DNA of 64,000 bases from Aminobacter anthyllidis (GTDB taxonomy: Bacteria; Pseudomonadota; Alphaproteobacteria; Rhizobiales; Rhizobiaceae). Position numbers and translations under genes: made by a program. The stretch is from contig NZ_JAFLWW010000005.1 of the NCBI RefSeq assembly GCF_018555685.1, positions 62,001-126,000 on the forward strand, read 5' to 3'. The notes under the pieces are model-generated. The model saw only the letters and a list, made by a program, of their open reading frames with translations, was not told where the DNA came from and ran no database searches. Below are positions 35,116 through 44,519 of this stretch, piece after piece; position 1 is the stretch's first letter, and every line of letters starts with the position of its first letter.

Positions 35116-36222
35116 ATGACCATGAAACAGATCGTTGTTGTAGGCGCAGGCAAGATCGGCTCGACGATCGCCGACATGCTGGCCGAAACGGGCGACTACA
35201 AGGTAACCGTGGTCGATCGCTCGCAGGCGGCGCTTGATTCGCTCGAGACCGGCAACGCTGTTGAGACGCTGAAGGTCGAGATCTCGGAAGCCGGCGCGCT
35301 CGACGCCGTGCTGGCCGGCAAGTTCGCCGTGCTCTCCGCTGCCCCGTTCCACCTGACCACGCGCATCGCCGAGGCCGCTGCCAAGGCCGGCGTGCACTAT
35401 CTCGACCTGACCGAGGACGTCGCCTCGACCCGCATCGTCAGGGAACTGGCGTCGACGGCCAAGAGCGCCTTCATCCCGCAATGCGGCCTGGCGCCGGGCT
35501 TCATCTCGATCGTCGCCAACGATCTCGCCAAGCGCTTCGACACGCTGGAAAGCGTGCGCATGCGTGTCGGCGCGCTGCCGCAGTATCCGTCAAATGCTTT
35601 GAACTACAACCTGACCTGGAGCACCGACGGCGTCATCAACGAGTATTGCGAGCCCTGCGAGGCGATCGTCGAGGGTTCGCTGGTCGAAGTGCCGCCGCTC
35701 GAGGAGCGCGAGGAGTTCTCGCTCGACGGCATCACCTATGAGGCGTTCAACACCTCTGGCGGCCTCGGCACTTTGTGCGAGACCTACAAGGGCCAGGTGC
35801 GCACGCTGAACTACCGCACCATCCGCTATCCCGGCCACGCCGCGATCATGAAGGCGCTGCTCAACGACCTCGGCCTGCGCCACCGCCGCGAAGTGCTGAA
35901 GGACATCCTGGAAAACGCCCTGCCGGCAACCATGCAGGACGTGGTGGTGATCTTCGTCACCGTCAGCGGCCACAAGAACGGCCGCCTGATGCAGGAGAGC
36001 TACGCCAACAAGATCTACAGCCGCCAGATGGGCAAGATGACGCGCAGCGCCATCCAGATCACCACGGCATCCGGCATCTGCTCGGTGCTCGACATGCTGG
36101 CTTCCGGCGCGCTGCCGCAGCAGGGCTTCATCCGCCAGGAAGACATCGCGCTCGACGCCTTCCTCGCCAACCGCTTCGGCCACAACTACGCCCAGGCCGC
36201 GGCAAGCCATCTGGCAGCCTGA
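35116..36222 (+). CDS. Saccharopine dehydrogenase family protein
   Basis: A 368-residue NAD(P)-binding protein. The Rossmann motif is VVVGAGKIGSTIADML near residues 6-21, LSAAPFHLTTRIAEAA near 75 is the typical substrate-side region and CGLAPGFISIVANDL near 122-136 is strongly conserved in the family. Candidate reactions are saccharopine cleavage or lysine 6-dehydrogenation in lysine catabolism; the sequence does not decide. GAAGGGG lies directly before ATG 35116, and an ATG at 35122 is also in frame with better ribosome-site spacing. It is divergent from an Lrp-type regulator and ends with a strong terminator. Confidence 0.85.
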   Translation: MTMKQIVVVGAGKIGSTIADMLAETGDYKVTVVDRSQAALDSLETGNAVETLKVEISEAGALDAVLAGKFAVLSAAPFHLTTRIAEAAAKAGVHYLDLTEDVASTRIVRELASTAKSAFIPQCGLAPGFISIVANDLAKRFDTLESVRMRVGALPQYPSNALNYNLTWSTDGVINEYCEPCEAIVEGSLVEVPPLEEREEFSLDGITYEAFNTSGGLGTLCETYKGQVRTLNYRTIRYPGHAAIMKALLNDLGLRHRREVLKDILENALPATMQDVVVIFVTVSGHKNGRLMQESYANKIYSRQMGKMTRSAIQITTASGICSVLDMLASGALPQQGFIRQEDIALDAFLANRFGHNYAQAAASHLAA

Positions 36223-36270
36223 TCACGGGACGCCTTACGGGAAGGATATCCCGGAGGTCCGACTTATGCA

Positions 36271-36305
36271 GCGAGGGGTTGGGGAACCCCTCGCTTTCTT
36301 TTTGC
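36271..36305 (+). terminator. Intrinsic terminator
   Basis: GCGAGGGGTT (36271-36280) and AACCCCTCGC (36285-36294) form a 10-bp stem with loop GGGG, followed by TTTCTTTTT. It ends the saccharopine-dehydrogenase-type transcript. Confidence 0.88.
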
Positions 36306-36365
36306 CTGAAAGGCTGAGGTGGGTACGGCGTTGGACTCGGGCACCGATGGACGCATTCAAGCAGA

Positions 36366-36737
36366 TCAGATCGCCGTCATCGGCCCAAAGAAGCCGATGA
36401 TGCGCTCGATGCGCTGCCCGTCAGGCGCCAGCTCGACAAAGTCTATGCCTTCGGGCAGCGGCGTGCCGTCGGCCTCGACAACACGCCAGCCGAACCGGGC
36501 AACTCCGTGATGAAGGTCGACCGCCGTGGTGCGAACGATCTTCGCGCCGGGGCGGCTGGCCCGGATCTTTGCGATATGCGCCAAAAGCTCATCCGCGCCG
36601 ACAGTATCGGCACGCGGGTCGGTGTATGTCGCCCGCTCAGTCCAGACGGCTTCGAGCAACGCCTTGCGCCGCACAGCGTCGGGCTCGTTCCAGACCGCGC
36701 AGTAACGGTCGATGAGGCTTGTGACATCGAACGACAT
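36366..36737 (-). CDS. SnoaL-like / NTF2-fold protein
   Basis: A 123-residue protein of the SnoaL-like NTF2 fold. SLIDRYCAVWNEPDAVRRKALLEAVWTERATYTDP (about 6-40) is the helix-plus-strand start typical of nuclear-transport-factor-2-like proteins, ending in RIERIIGFFGP. The start at 36737 has GGGAG six bases upstream; the frame from 36788 is longer. The catalytic role cannot be inferred. It follows the phytase-like gene on the same strand by 47 bases. Confidence 0.7.
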   Translation of the reverse strand: MSFDVTSLIDRYCAVWNEPDAVRRKALLEAVWTERATYTDPRADTVGADELLAHIAKIRASRPGAKIVRTTAVDLHHGVARFGWRVVEADGTPLPEGIDFVELAPDGQRIERIIGFFGPMTAI

Positions 36738-36784
36738 GGCCGGCTCCCGCATCGCAAGCGCCGACAATAGCGGAAAATCGCCGC

Positions 36785-37906
36785 TCAATCGCCGTGCAGG
36801 ATGAATTCCAGGTAGAGATTGCGCTGCAGGATCGAGTGGTTGTCGTCGGAGACCAGCGACACCATCAGCGCGCCGTCGGCACGCTGCCAGACGTCGAGCC
36901 CTTCCATATTGTCGATCTGGTAGCCCATATTGGCTTCCAGCAGCACCGGACCATCGGCGACCTGGCCCCTGGCGATGGTTTCGGAGGCAATGCGTCGGAG
37001 CCGCATCTTGACGCCTGACGCCATCGAGAAGCTGCGTTCGAGCAGCAGCAGGTCGCCATCGGGCAGGAAGGCGCCGTCTGTGATGTCGAACTCGCCATTG
37101 CGCTTGACCGTGAAGACGCCCTTGCCGGGACCATCAAGCACGGCGCCGAAGATGTTGCCTGATTTGTCGAGGCTTTTTTCCGACACCACCACCAGACTGC
37201 CCTTTTGGGCGGAATAGGCGACGGTTTCGAAACCACGATTGATACGCAACTCGTTGCGCGGCACCAGGAAATCGAGCTCGCCGAATGGCGGCGCCATGTT
37301 GTCGGGATCGATCTTGTACTGGGCGACGCGATGCGTGCGCTCGAAACCGACGGTGGCGATGCCGTCCTTGACCGCAAGCCCTTCGGCATCGGCCTGCCAT
37401 TTCTTCTCGATGGCGCTGCCGGTGGCGTCGACCATCTGGACCATGCGGAAATTCTCGACGCCGGTCGGGCGCAGCGCCGAATCCCGCACGATGCGGCCGA
37501 AATACCAGAAACCAGTGTCGGCGACGCCGATGAAATCGCTGCCTGGCTTGAGGAAACGAAAAGCCGACAGCGCCCCGAGATTGCGCGACGACGAGGTCAT
37601 TTCGAGGCCGCCAACGAATTCGAGCGGGCCGAAAATCTTCTGGTCGAGCCCGATCTGGAAGCGGGCGATAGAACGGGCCGAAATCTCGATGCGCTCGATG
37701 TCAGGCTGTTCGGCCCGCGAGGAGGCGGTGACCAAGGTCGAAAGCGCGAGCGCCGCCGTTGCAGCGCACGCAAACTGCCGCAGTCGGGATAGAGCGCTGC
37801 CGCTTTTCTTCGAAACGCGGAAGCGCTCTAACTTCTTGTTTTTGCGCAATTCCGGACGGAAAACCGCTGCACACTTTTCCTGGAATTGCCTTGGCGACAA
37901 GATCAT
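36785..37906 (-). CDS. Esterase-like/phytase-like secreted protein
   Basis: A 373-residue protein with a signal peptide ([24 protein letters not shown], about residues 43-66) and the fold of the esterase-like activity of phytase family: [31 protein letters not shown], and [13 protein letters not shown]. Its ATG (37906) overlaps the cobT stop as ATGA, so it is coupled to cobT. Residues about 7-39, before the signal peptide, derive from a dispersed palindromic repeat rather than from the domain. Phosphate ester cleavage in the periplasm is inferred from the family. Confidence 0.8.
   Translation of the reverse strand: MILSPRQFQEKCAAVFRPELRKNKKLERFRVSKKSGSALSRLRQFACAATAALALSTLVTASSRAEQPDIERIEISARSIARFQIGLDQKIFGPLEFVGGLEMTSSSRNLGALSAFRFLKPGSDFIGVADTGFWYFGRIVRDSALRPTGVENFRMVQMVDATGSAIEKKWQADAEGLAVKDGIATVGFERTHRVAQYKIDPDNMAPPFGELDFLVPRNELRINRGFETVAYSAQKGSLVVVSEKSLDKSGNIFGAVLDGPGKGVFTVKRNGEFDITDGAFLPDGDLLLLERSFSMASGVKMRLRRIASETIARGQVADGPVLLEANMGYQIDNMEGLDVWQRADGALMVSLVSDDNHSILQRNLYLEFILHGD
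37791..37889. repeat. Dispersed palindromic repeat inside a coding start
   Basis: AGAGCGCT (37791-37798) faces AGCGCTCT (37822-37829), and GCAATTCC (37846-37853) faces GGAATTGC (37882-37889), giving two palindromic modules side by side. Both resemble repeats I remember as common between genes in Mesorhizobium and relatives. The element lies at the cobT/phytase-like gene junction and is translated in the second gene. Confidence 0.7.
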
Positions 37907-39801
37907 CCGGCGCGCCGGAAGCCGCCGCGGCGGTTCTCGCGCGCGCTCTCTTCGCCAAACAGCGACGCCAGCTGCTCGGTCATCGCACCGGCCAGTTCCT
38001 CGGCGTCGACGATGGTGACGGCGCGGCGATAGTAGCGCGTGACGTCGTGGCCGATGCCGATGGCCAGCAGCTCGACCGGCGAGCGTGTCTCGATGAGGTC
38101 GATGACCGCGCGCAGATGGCGCTCCAGATAGTTGCCCGGGTTGACCGACAACGTCGAGTCGTCGACCGGCGCGCCATCCGAGATCATCATCAGGATCTTG
38201 CGCTGTTCGGGCCGCGCGATCAGGCGCTGGTGCGCCCAAAGCAGGGCTTCACCGTCGATGTTTTCCTTGAGCAGGCCTTCGCGCATCATCAGGCCAAGGT
38301 TGCGGCGCGAACGCCGCCACGGCGCGTCGGCGCTCTTGTAGATGATGTGCCTGAGGTCGTTGAGGCGGCCGGGATTCGGCGGCTTGCCGTCCTTGAGCCA
38401 CTTCTCGCGCGCCTGGCCGCCCTTCCACGCACGCGTGGTGAAGCCGAGGATCTCGACCGAGACGCCGCAACGCTCCAGCGTGCGGGCCAGGATGTCGGCG
38501 CAGGTGGCGGCAACCGTGATCGGACGGCCGCGCATCGAGCCAGAATTGTCGAGTACCAGCGTGACGACAGTGTCGCGGAACTTGGTGTCGCGCTCCTGCT
38601 TGAACGACAGCGGCTGCATCGGGTCGATGACGACACGCACGAGACGCGCGGGGTCGAGATAGCCCTCTTCCAGGTCGAAGTCCCAGGAGCGGTTCTGCTG
38701 CGCCATCAGGCGGCGCTGAAGGCGGTTTGCCAGGCGGCCGACGACGCCCGACAGATTGGCAAGCTGCTTGTCGAGGAAGGCACGCAGACGGTCGAGCTCG
38801 TCCTCGTCGCACAGTTCCTCGGCACCCACAGTCTCGTCAAAGGCGGTGGTGAAGACCTTGTAGTCGATTTCCCGCGGCAGGTTGGCGAACGGGTTGTCCT
38901 GGCGACGGGCCTCACCCGGCGTCTCCGAATCGACGTCATCGTCGTCGGACATCTCGTCGGAGGTTGCGTCGGACGCCTCCATCTCGCCGGACTGATCTTC
39001 GTCTTCGGAGGATTCGGCATCTTCGGACTGCGCCTGCTCGGAGCCGGAATCGTCGTCGCCGCCCTCCTCGCTCTGCTCCTCGCCTTGCGGCTGGTCGTCG
39101 TCCTGGTCCTCGTTGTCCTCGGTTTCCTGGTCGTCGCCGTATTCCTCGGCCATCTCCAGCGAAGCAAGCATGTGGCGAACGGCGCGCGCAAATGCCTGCT
39201 GGTCCCCGAGGCTGCCAAGCAGGCCGTCAAAATCGCCACCGGCCTTCTGGTCAACCCATTCGCGCCAGAGCGCAACCATGCGCTCGCCGCTCTTGGGGAT
39301 GGGCTGGCCGGTCAGCTTCTCGCGCACCATCAGCGCCAGCGCTTCTTCGAGCGGTGCTTCCGATTGCTCGGTGACGTCGGAGAGATTGGCCTTGGCGTAC
39401 TTGTCCTCGAGCATCGAGGTGATGTTGGCGGCAACGCCAGCCATGGCGCGGCTGCCGATGGCCTCGACGCGGGCCTGCTCGACGGCGTCGAACACGGCGC
39501 GGGCCTGCTTGCCCTCCGGGGCCAGGCGGGCATGGATACGGGTGTCGTGGCAGGCGCGCTTGAGCGCCATCGAATCGCCAAGGCCGCGGGTGACAGCAAT
39601 GTCGCCGGCCGAAGCCTTCTTCGGCAGTTCAGGCAGGCGAGCACGATTTCCGGCAAGCGCCGGCCGTTCCTTGGCGAATGCCACTTCGAGGCCGTTGTCA
39701 CCCGAAATAGCGCGCATGCAAACGGTCACGGCGCGCTTGAAGCTGTCGGCTTCCGAGCCCGTCTTCGACTTGTTGCGTGTGTTGTCGCCCGGCCCCGCCA
39801 T
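37903..39801 (-). CDS. cobT: Cobaltochelatase subunit CobT
   Basis: Part of the aerobic cobaltochelatase (CobN-CobS-CobT) that inserts cobalt into hydrogenobyrinic acid a,c-diamide in cobalamin synthesis. The 632 residues have an extremely acidic middle (about 215-310, dense Glu/Asp) and a C-terminal von Willebrand A domain starting [12 protein letters not shown], whose DxSxS motif binds metal. This is the usual CobT layout and length. It follows cobS by 12 bases, and the next gene begins with ATGA overlap, indicating one transcript. cobN is not in the window. Confidence 0.95.
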   Translation of the reverse strand: MAGPGDNTRNKSKTGSEADSFKRAVTVCMRAISGDNGLEVAFAKERPALAGNRARLPELPKKASAGDIAVTRGLGDSMALKRACHDTRIHARLAPEGKQARAVFDAVEQARVEAIGSRAMAGVAANITSMLEDKYAKANLSDVTEQSEAPLEEALALMVREKLTGQPIPKSGERMVALWREWVDQKAGGDFDGLLGSLGDQQAFARAVRHMLASLEMAEEYGDDQETEDNEDQDDDQPQGEEQSEEGGDDDSGSEQAQSEDAESSEDEDQSGEMEASDATSDEMSDDDDVDSETPGEARRQDNPFANLPREIDYKVFTTAFDETVGAEELCDEDELDRLRAFLDKQLANLSGVVGRLANRLQRRLMAQQNRSWDFDLEEGYLDPARLVRVVIDPMQPLSFKQERDTKFRDTVVTLVLDNSGSMRGRPITVAATCADILARTLERCGVSVEILGFTTRAWKGGQAREKWLKDGKPPNPGRLNDLRHIIYKSADAPWRRSRRNLGLMMREGLLKENIDGEALLWAHQRLIARPEQRKILMMISDGAPVDDSTLSVNPGNYLERHLRAVIDLIETRSPVELLAIGIGHDVTRYYRRAVTIVDAEELAGAMTEQLASLFGEESARENRRGGFRRAG

Positions 39802-39813
39802 TTGAGCCTGTTC

Positions 39814-40800
39814 TTATCCCAGCACGACGTTGGCGGCTGATTCGGGCAGGTCCTCGCCGAAGGCGCGCTGGTAGAACTCGGCAACCACGGAGCGCTCGAG
39901 TTCGTCGCACTTGTTGAGGAAGGTCAGCCGGAAGGCCATGCCGACATCGCCGAAGATCTCGGCGTTTTCAGCCCAGGTGATGACCGTACGCGGGCTCATC
40001 ACGGTCGACAAATCGCCATTGATGAAGGCCGAACGCGTCATGTCGGCGACGCGGACCATCTTGTTGACGATCTCCTTGCCCTTGGCGTCGCGATAGTGCT
40101 TGGCCTTGGCAATGACGATGTTCACCTCGTTGTCGTGCGGCAGGTAGTTCAGCGTCGTCACGATCGACCAGCGGTCCATCTGTGCCTGGTTGATCTGCTG
40201 GGTACCGTGATAAAGCCCGGTGGTGTCGCCGAGGCCGACCGTGTTGGCGGTGGCGAACAGGCGGAAGGCCGGGTGCGGACGGATGACGCGGCTCTGGTCG
40301 AGCAGGGTCAGGCGGCCCGAGGATTCGAGCACGCGCTGGATGACGAACATCACGTCCGGGCGTCCGGCATCGTATTCGTCAAAGCACAGCGCGACATTGT
40401 GCTGGTAGGCCCAGGGCAGGATGCCGTCCTTGAACTCGGTGACCTGCATGCCCTCCTTGACGACGATCGCGTCCTTGCCGACCAGATCGATACGGCTGAC
40501 GTGGCTGTCGAGGTTGACGCGGACCATCGGCCAGTTGAGGCGGGCAGCGACCTGCTCGATGTGGGTCGACTTGCCGGTGCCGTGATAACCCGAGACCATG
40601 ACGCGGCGGTTGTAGGCGAAGCCGGCGAGGATCGCCATCGTCGTCGCCTTGTCGAACAGGTAGTCCGGATCGATGTCGGGTACGTGCTCGGACGAGGCTG
40701 CGTAGGCCGGCACGACCATCTTCGAATCGAAGCCGAAGGTGTCTTTCACCGACACTGTCGTGTCCGGCAGATTGGTGATGTCGCGATCGACCTTGTTCAT
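39814..40800 (-). CDS. cobS: Cobaltochelatase subunit CobS
   Basis: The AAA+ ATPase partner of CobT in aerobic cobalamin synthesis. The 328 residues contain Walker [10 protein letters not shown] near 70-78, Walker [12 protein letters not shown] near 137-147 and the sensor segment [11 protein letters not shown] near 187. The N-terminal [12 protein letters not shown] is characteristic of CobS. It is the first visible gene of cobS-cobT and a third gene coupled to cobT. The gap to the DnaJ-domain gene upstream is 116 bases, so a separate promoter is possible. Confidence 0.95.
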   Translation of the reverse strand: MNKVDRDITNLPDTTVSVKDTFGFDSKMVVPAYAASSEHVPDIDPDYLFDKATTMAILAGFAYNRRVMVSGYHGTGKSTHIEQVAARLNWPMVRVNLDSHVSRIDLVGKDAIVVKEGMQVTEFKDGILPWAYQHNVALCFDEYDAGRPDVMFVIQRVLESSGRLTLLDQSRVIRPHPAFRLFATANTVGLGDTTGLYHGTQQINQAQMDRWSIVTTLNYLPHDNEVNIVIAKAKHYRDAKGKEIVNKMVRVADMTRSAFINGDLSTVMSPRTVITWAENAEIFGDVGMAFRLTFLNKCDELERSVVAEFYQRAFGEDLPESAANVVLG

Positions 40801-40916
40801 AGCGTCTCCACGCGCGAGGCTTCAGGCCACGCCGGCAATCGAATTTTCTTCGGGGGCGGTCTTAAAGCCTTTTCCGATCAGATGAAAGTTGGAAAAAGGC
40901 CGCGGCCGCGGCTGGC

Positions 40917-41543
40917 TCAACACAATCCCGCTTGCTTGAGCACGCGGTATGCCTGGAGCACATCCCTGAAGCGCTCCTCGGAACCCCTGTCACCGCCATT
41001 GGCGTCGGGGTGGTGGCGCTTCACCAGTTCCTTGTAGCGCGTCTTGATATCGGTGCCGGTGGCCCGCGTATCAAGCCCGAGCGTCTCCAGCGCCTTGGCC
41101 TCCAGGGGCTTGGCCTTGCGCTGGCGTGGTGCGCCCTGCCCGCCGAACACATTGCTGCTGTCGCGCATGCGATTGTAGTAGCCGGCGCGGCCCGAGCGCT
41201 GCTGGGCAAAGTCCGGTGCCGAGCGCGCCGCGCCACTGGAACCGGCGGCAGCATTGGAGCCAATGGTCCAGGTCGGCCGGTGCCCGGTCAGCGCTTCCTT
41301 CTGGAAGCGCGCTATATCGCCGTCGGCGAGGCCGGAGAAATAATTGAACCCCTTGTTGTACTCGCGCACGTGGTCGAAGCAGAACTGGAAGTACTCGCCT
41401 TCCTTCATGCGGCCGACCGGTGCCTTGTGCGTTCCCGGCTGCTTGCAGCCGTCCCACTGGCAGACCGGCGCGTGCGACTTCACCTCCGTTTCCGGATCGG
41501 GCCGGACGCGGATTTTGTCGAAATATTTCGGATACGGCTTCAT
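40917..41543 (-). CDS. J-domain (DnaJ-like) protein
   Basis: A 208-residue protein with a C-terminal J domain: the hallmark HPD motif in VKRHHPDANGG near 174-184 and the flanking RFRDVLQAYRVL helix. The N-terminal part has Cys/His residues (CQWDGCKQPGTH, FCFDHVRE) that may bind zinc. It should stimulate an Hsp70 partner, but which one is not shown. It is divergent from bolA with a 141-base gap and sits upstream of cobS on the same strand, an arrangement I associate with rhizobia. Confidence 0.85.
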   Translation of the reverse strand: MKPYPKYFDKIRVRPDPETEVKSHAPVCQWDGCKQPGTHKAPVGRMKEGEYFQFCFDHVREYNKGFNYFSGLADGDIARFQKEALTGHRPTWTIGSNAAAGSSGAARSAPDFAQQRSGRAGYYNRMRDSSNVFGGQGAPRQRKAKPLEAKALETLGLDTRATGTDIKTRYKELVKRHHPDANGGDRGSEERFRDVLQAYRVLKQAGLC

Positions 41544-41684
41544 CGGATTGTATTTACCGCCTCTTGGCGCGGCGAAACAAGAATTGACATTTCAAGGATG
41601 TTGGCCCTAACGCCTGATTTGCGGCTCAATTGCGCCTGATAGCACGATTGTCCGCGGCGACACATGTGGTGAAAGGCGAGACCG

Positions 41685-41987
41685 ATGTCCATACAGGCGA
41701 CCATCGAAGACAAGCTGAACGAGGCTTTTTCGCCAGAACGGCTTGCCGTCCTCAACGAAAGCCACCTGCATGCCGGCCATCACCACGTTGATGGCGGCCA
41801 CCATGCAACATTTGACGGCTCGGGCGAAACGCATTTTCGCATCCGTATCGTCGCACCTGCTTTTGCCGGCATGAGCCGCATCGACCGCCACCGCGCGGTC
41901 AACGAAGCGCTGGCCGCTGAACTCAAGGCCGGGCTGCATGCGCTTGCGATCGAGCCGGCCGCCCCCGGCGAAAAGACGCGCTGGTAG
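41685..41987 (+). CDS. bolA: BolA-family protein
   Basis: A 100-residue BolA-like protein. ESHLHAGHHHVDGGHHATFDGSGETHFRIRIVAPAF (about residues 26-61) carries the conserved His-rich start and the following strand, and MSRIDRHRAVNEAL contains the RHR motif. BolA proteins pair with monothiol glutaredoxins in iron-sulfur cluster handling and affect cell morphology; the partner is not in the window. It is divergent from the J-domain gene. Confidence 0.93.
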   Translation: MSIQATIEDKLNEAFSPERLAVLNESHLHAGHHHVDGGHHATFDGSGETHFRIRIVAPAFAGMSRIDRHRAVNEALAAELKAGLHALAIEPAAPGEKTRW

Positions 41988-42039
41988 CTAAACCCTTGTG
42001 AACCTTGGCGGCGCCACTGCGCCGTCATGTGGCTGTCAC

Positions 42040-42063
42040 ATATATCCATTAGTCTGGATATAT
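42040..42063. promoter_or_regulatory. Candidate ArsR operator overlapping the arsR start
   Basis: ATATATCCA (42040-42048) and TGGATATAT (42055-42063) are exact reverse complements around a 6-base spacer, a typical ArsR/SmtB operator shape. The right arm includes the first bases of the ATG at 42062, so the repressor would sit on the translation start. Confidence 0.7.
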
Positions 42064-42406
42064 GGATGCGAACGACACGATAGACGCGCTGGCCGCCCTG
42101 GCCCAACCGACACGGCTCGAGGCCTTCCGCCGGCTTGCGGCAGCTGAACCTGGCGGCATCGCCGCCGGCGACCTGGCGCGCCGCCTCGACGTGCCGCAAA
42201 ATACATTGTCCGCGCATCTCGCCGTGCTCGCCCGTGCCGGCCTTGCGACAAGCGACCGCCAGGGCCGCTCGATCATCTATCGCGCCGACCTCCCTGCCCT
42301 GCGCAAGGTCCTGCTGTTCCTGCTGCAGGACTGCTGCGACGGCAGGCCGGAAATCTGCGCGCCATTGATTGCCGAACTCGCCCCTTGCTGCACCACATCG
42401 GAGTGA
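42062..42406 (+). CDS. arsR: ArsR-family metalloregulator
   Basis: A 114-residue winged-helix repressor. The helix-turn-helix is AGDLARRLDVPQNTLSAHLAVLARAGL (about residues 38-64). The C-terminal FLLQDCCDGRPEIC and LAPCCTT hold cysteine pairs that could bind As(III), a position differing from the helix-alpha3 cysteines of E. coli ArsR. It starts the operon arsR-arsC-aqpS, with 4 bases to arsC. An exact 9-bp inverted repeat overlaps the start and suggests autoregulation, released by arsenite. Confidence 0.9.
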   Translation: MDANDTIDALAALAQPTRLEAFRRLAAAEPGGIAAGDLARRLDVPQNTLSAHLAVLARAGLATSDRQGRSIIYRADLPALRKVLLFLLQDCCDGRPEICAPLIAELAPCCTTSE

Positions 42407-42410
42407 TGCC

Positions 42411-42941
42411 ATGACCCACCGCCCCTTCAACGTGCTTTTCCTCTGCACCGGCAACAGCGCCCGCTCGATCCTTGCCGAGAGCATCCTGCGCAAGGACGGC
42501 GCGCCCCATTTCAACGCCTTCTCTGCCGGCAGCCAGCCCAGGGGCAGCGTCAACCCCTTCGCGCTGAAGGTACTCGAAAGCTACGACTATCCGACCGACG
42601 GTTTCCGCTCGAAGACCTGGGACGAATTCGCGGTCGAAGGCGCACCCGAGATGGATTTCATCTTCACCGTCTGCGACGACGCCGCCGGCGAAGCCTGCCC
42701 GGTATGGCTCGGCCATCCGGCCAATGCGCATTGGGGCATCGAAGATCCGAGCCACATCGAAGGCACCGACCTCGAAAAGGAAGCGGCGTTCGTCACCGCC
42801 TTCAAATACATGCGCAACCGCATCAGGGCTTTCACCGCGCTGCCGCTCTCCAGCCTCGATCATCTGGCGCTGACCTCGCACCTCGACGACATCGGCAAGA
42901 TGGACGGCGCGAGCGCAAAGGCTGGCGATACCGGCAAATGA
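42411..42941 (+). CDS. arsC: Arsenate reductase, low-molecular-weight phosphatase type
   Basis: Reduces arsenate to arsenite. The 176 residues start FNVLFLCTGNSARSILAE; the catalytic P-loop CX5R is Cys12-Thr-Gly-Asn-Ser-Ala-Arg18, the LMW-phosphatase type of ArsC, and SKTWDEF and VCDDAAGEACP follow, with a second cysteine (C-terminal to VCDD) available for disulfide chemistry. It begins 4 bases after arsR and its stop overlaps the aqpS start as ATGA. The arsenite produced is then expected to leave through the aquaglyceroporin. Confidence 0.92.
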   Translation: MTHRPFNVLFLCTGNSARSILAESILRKDGAPHFNAFSAGSQPRGSVNPFALKVLESYDYPTDGFRSKTWDEFAVEGAPEMDFIFTVCDDAAGEACPVWLGHPANAHWGIEDPSHIEGTDLEKEAAFVTAFKYMRNRIRAFTALPLSSLDHLALTSHLDDIGKMDGASAKAGDTGK

Positions 42942-43648
42942 TCACACCGCTCGCCCGCCGCATGCTCGCCGAGGCGCTGGGCACGGCATTCCTGCTCGCC
43001 ACCGTCGTCGGCTCAGGCATCATGGCCGCACAACTGGCGGGCGGGAACATCGCGCTCGCCCTTTTGGGCAACGCCTTGGCGACCGCTGCCATGCTGGTCG
43101 TGCTGATCACCATCCTTGGGCCGGTTTCCGGCGCGCAGCTGAACCCGGCGGTCAGCCTGGTCATGGCGATCGAGCGGCGCCTGTCATGGTCGGCGGTCCT
43201 ACCATACATCGCAGCTCAGCTCGCCGGCGCTATCCTCGGCGTCTGGGCAGCGCACGCGATGTTCGACCTGCCGATCCTGCAGTTTTCGACAACCGTCCGC
43301 ACTGGCGCTGGCCAATGGCTCGGCGAAGCCATCGCAACATTTGGCCTGGTGTTGACCATCCTGGGCTGCACCGCGCAGGCGCCGAAATCGACGCCCTTCG
43401 CCGTCGGCCTCTACATCCTTGCGGCCTACTGGTTCACCTCGTCGACGTCGTTTGCCAATCCTGCCGTGACGATCGCACGCGCGCTGAGCGATACATTTGC
43501 CGGCATCGCCCCAGCCGACGCGCCGGCATTCATCGCGTCCCAAATCGTCGGGGCGCTTCTCGGACTGGCTGCGGGAAGACTGTTGTGGGCAGGCGTTACT
43601 TCGACGGGCGCGCTGCGGCCGTCTGCGGCTCCACCACCGCCGGCTTGA
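42938..43648 (+). CDS. aqpS: Aquaglyceroporin of the arsenic operon (AqpS-like)
   Basis: A 236-residue MIP-family channel with six membrane helices and two NPA motifs at 69-71 and 174-176. The residue after the second NPA is Val177, where most aquaporins have the selectivity-filter Arg; from memory Sinorhizobium AqpS shares this Val. Downhill flow of arsenite through AqpS replaces an active pump in this pathway, and no arsB or acr3 is visible. It overlaps arsC by 4 bases and its 3' end overlaps the opposing CBS gene. Confidence 0.88.
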   Translation: MITPLARRMLAEALGTAFLLATVVGSGIMAAQLAGGNIALALLGNALATAAMLVVLITILGPVSGAQLNPAVSLVMAIERRLSWSAVLPYIAAQLAGAILGVWAAHAMFDLPILQFSTTVRTGAGQWLGEAIATFGLVLTILGCTAQAPKSTPFAVGLYILAAYWFTSSTSFANPAVTIARALSDTFAGIAPADAPAFIASQIVGALLGLAAGRLLWAGVTSTGALRPSAAPPPPA

Positions 43649-44519
43649 TCCTGATTCGCGCCAGGCGGTTCTTGTCGCGCTTCATGACGATGAAGCGTTT
43701 GCCGTGGAAGGTGAAGGCCTGCTTTTCCTCGGGGATCGACTGCGTCTCGTGGATGACGAGGCCCGCGATCGTCGTAGCTTCGTCGTCGGGCAGATGCCAG
43801 TCGAGCGCCCGGTTGAGGTCGCGAATCGGCACGGTGCCGTCGACGACCACCGAGCCATCGGCCTCCTGCTTGACGCCCTGGACGTCGATGTCGTGCTCGT
43901 CGGCGATCTCGCCGACGATCTCTTCGATGATGTCTTCGAGCGTCACCAGCCCTTCGACCTCGCCATATTCATCGACGACGATGGCGAAATGCGCCTTTCG
44001 GCGCAAGAAGGCGTTGAGCTGTTCCTGAAGCGTGGTGGTGTCGGGCACGAACCACGGCTTGGAGGCGACTTTCGGCACGTCGACCCTGGAATAGTCGCCC
44101 TCGACGTCGTTGAGCGCCCGCAAAAGGTCCTTGGCATGGACGACGCCGACGATGTTGTCGATCGAACCGCGCCACAACGGCATGCGCGTATAGGGGCTCT
44201 GCAGGATCTCGCGGACCAGCGCCTCAGGCGCGATGTCGGCATTGACCGAACGCATGGCGGTGCGGTGGACCATGACGTCGGAGACTTCGAGTTCGTGCAG
44301 GTCGAGCAAACCGCCGACACGGTCGCGGTCCTGCTTGACCACCTGGCCGTCGCGGTGGAACTCGTCGACCGCCCCGCGCAGCTCGTCATGGGCGGAACGC
44401 TGCGGCGTCAGCGCAAAAAGCTCGTAGCCAAGCGATGCGAGCAGACGGTCGCGGAACGCCAGGGCCAACAAGATCAGCCCCGCCAGAATGCCTGCGACGA
44501 TCCAGCCAGCATTGATCAT
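43596..44519 (-). CDS. CBS/CorC-HlyC domain protein lacking the DUF21 domain
   Basis: A 307-residue protein with one N-terminal membrane helix ([17 protein letters not shown], about 5-21), two CBS domains (about 80-200) starting [14 protein letters not shown], and a C-terminal CorC/HlyC domain ending [24 protein letters not shown]. The usual ~130-residue DUF21 membrane domain of the family is missing and replaced by a single helix. Its start overlaps the aroB stop as ATGA, so it is translated with aroB. Relatives are magnesium or cobalt efflux proteins; without DUF21 a purely regulatory role is possible. Confidence 0.83.
   Translation of the reverse strand: MINAGWIVAGILAGLILLALAFRDRLLASLGYELFALTPQRSAHDELRGAVDEFHRDGQVVKQDRDRVGGLLDLHELEVSDVMVHRTAMRSVNADIAPEALVREILQSPYTRMPLWRGSIDNIVGVVHAKDLLRALNDVEGDYSRVDVPKVASKPWFVPDTTTLQEQLNAFLRRKAHFAIVVDEYGEVEGLVTLEDIIEEIVGEIADEHDIDVQGVKQEADGSVVVDGTVPIRDLNRALDWHLPDDEATTIAGLVIHETQSIPEEKQAFTFHGKRFIVMKRDKNRLARIRIKPAVVEPQTAAARPSK

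Noticed and set aside
37759-39840. A 693-codon plus-strand open frame covering cobT
   Set aside because: It is antisense to cobT, whose motifs are complete. Long antisense frames are expected in high-G+C DNA, and this one reads as low-complexity Val/Leu/Arg-rich sequence.
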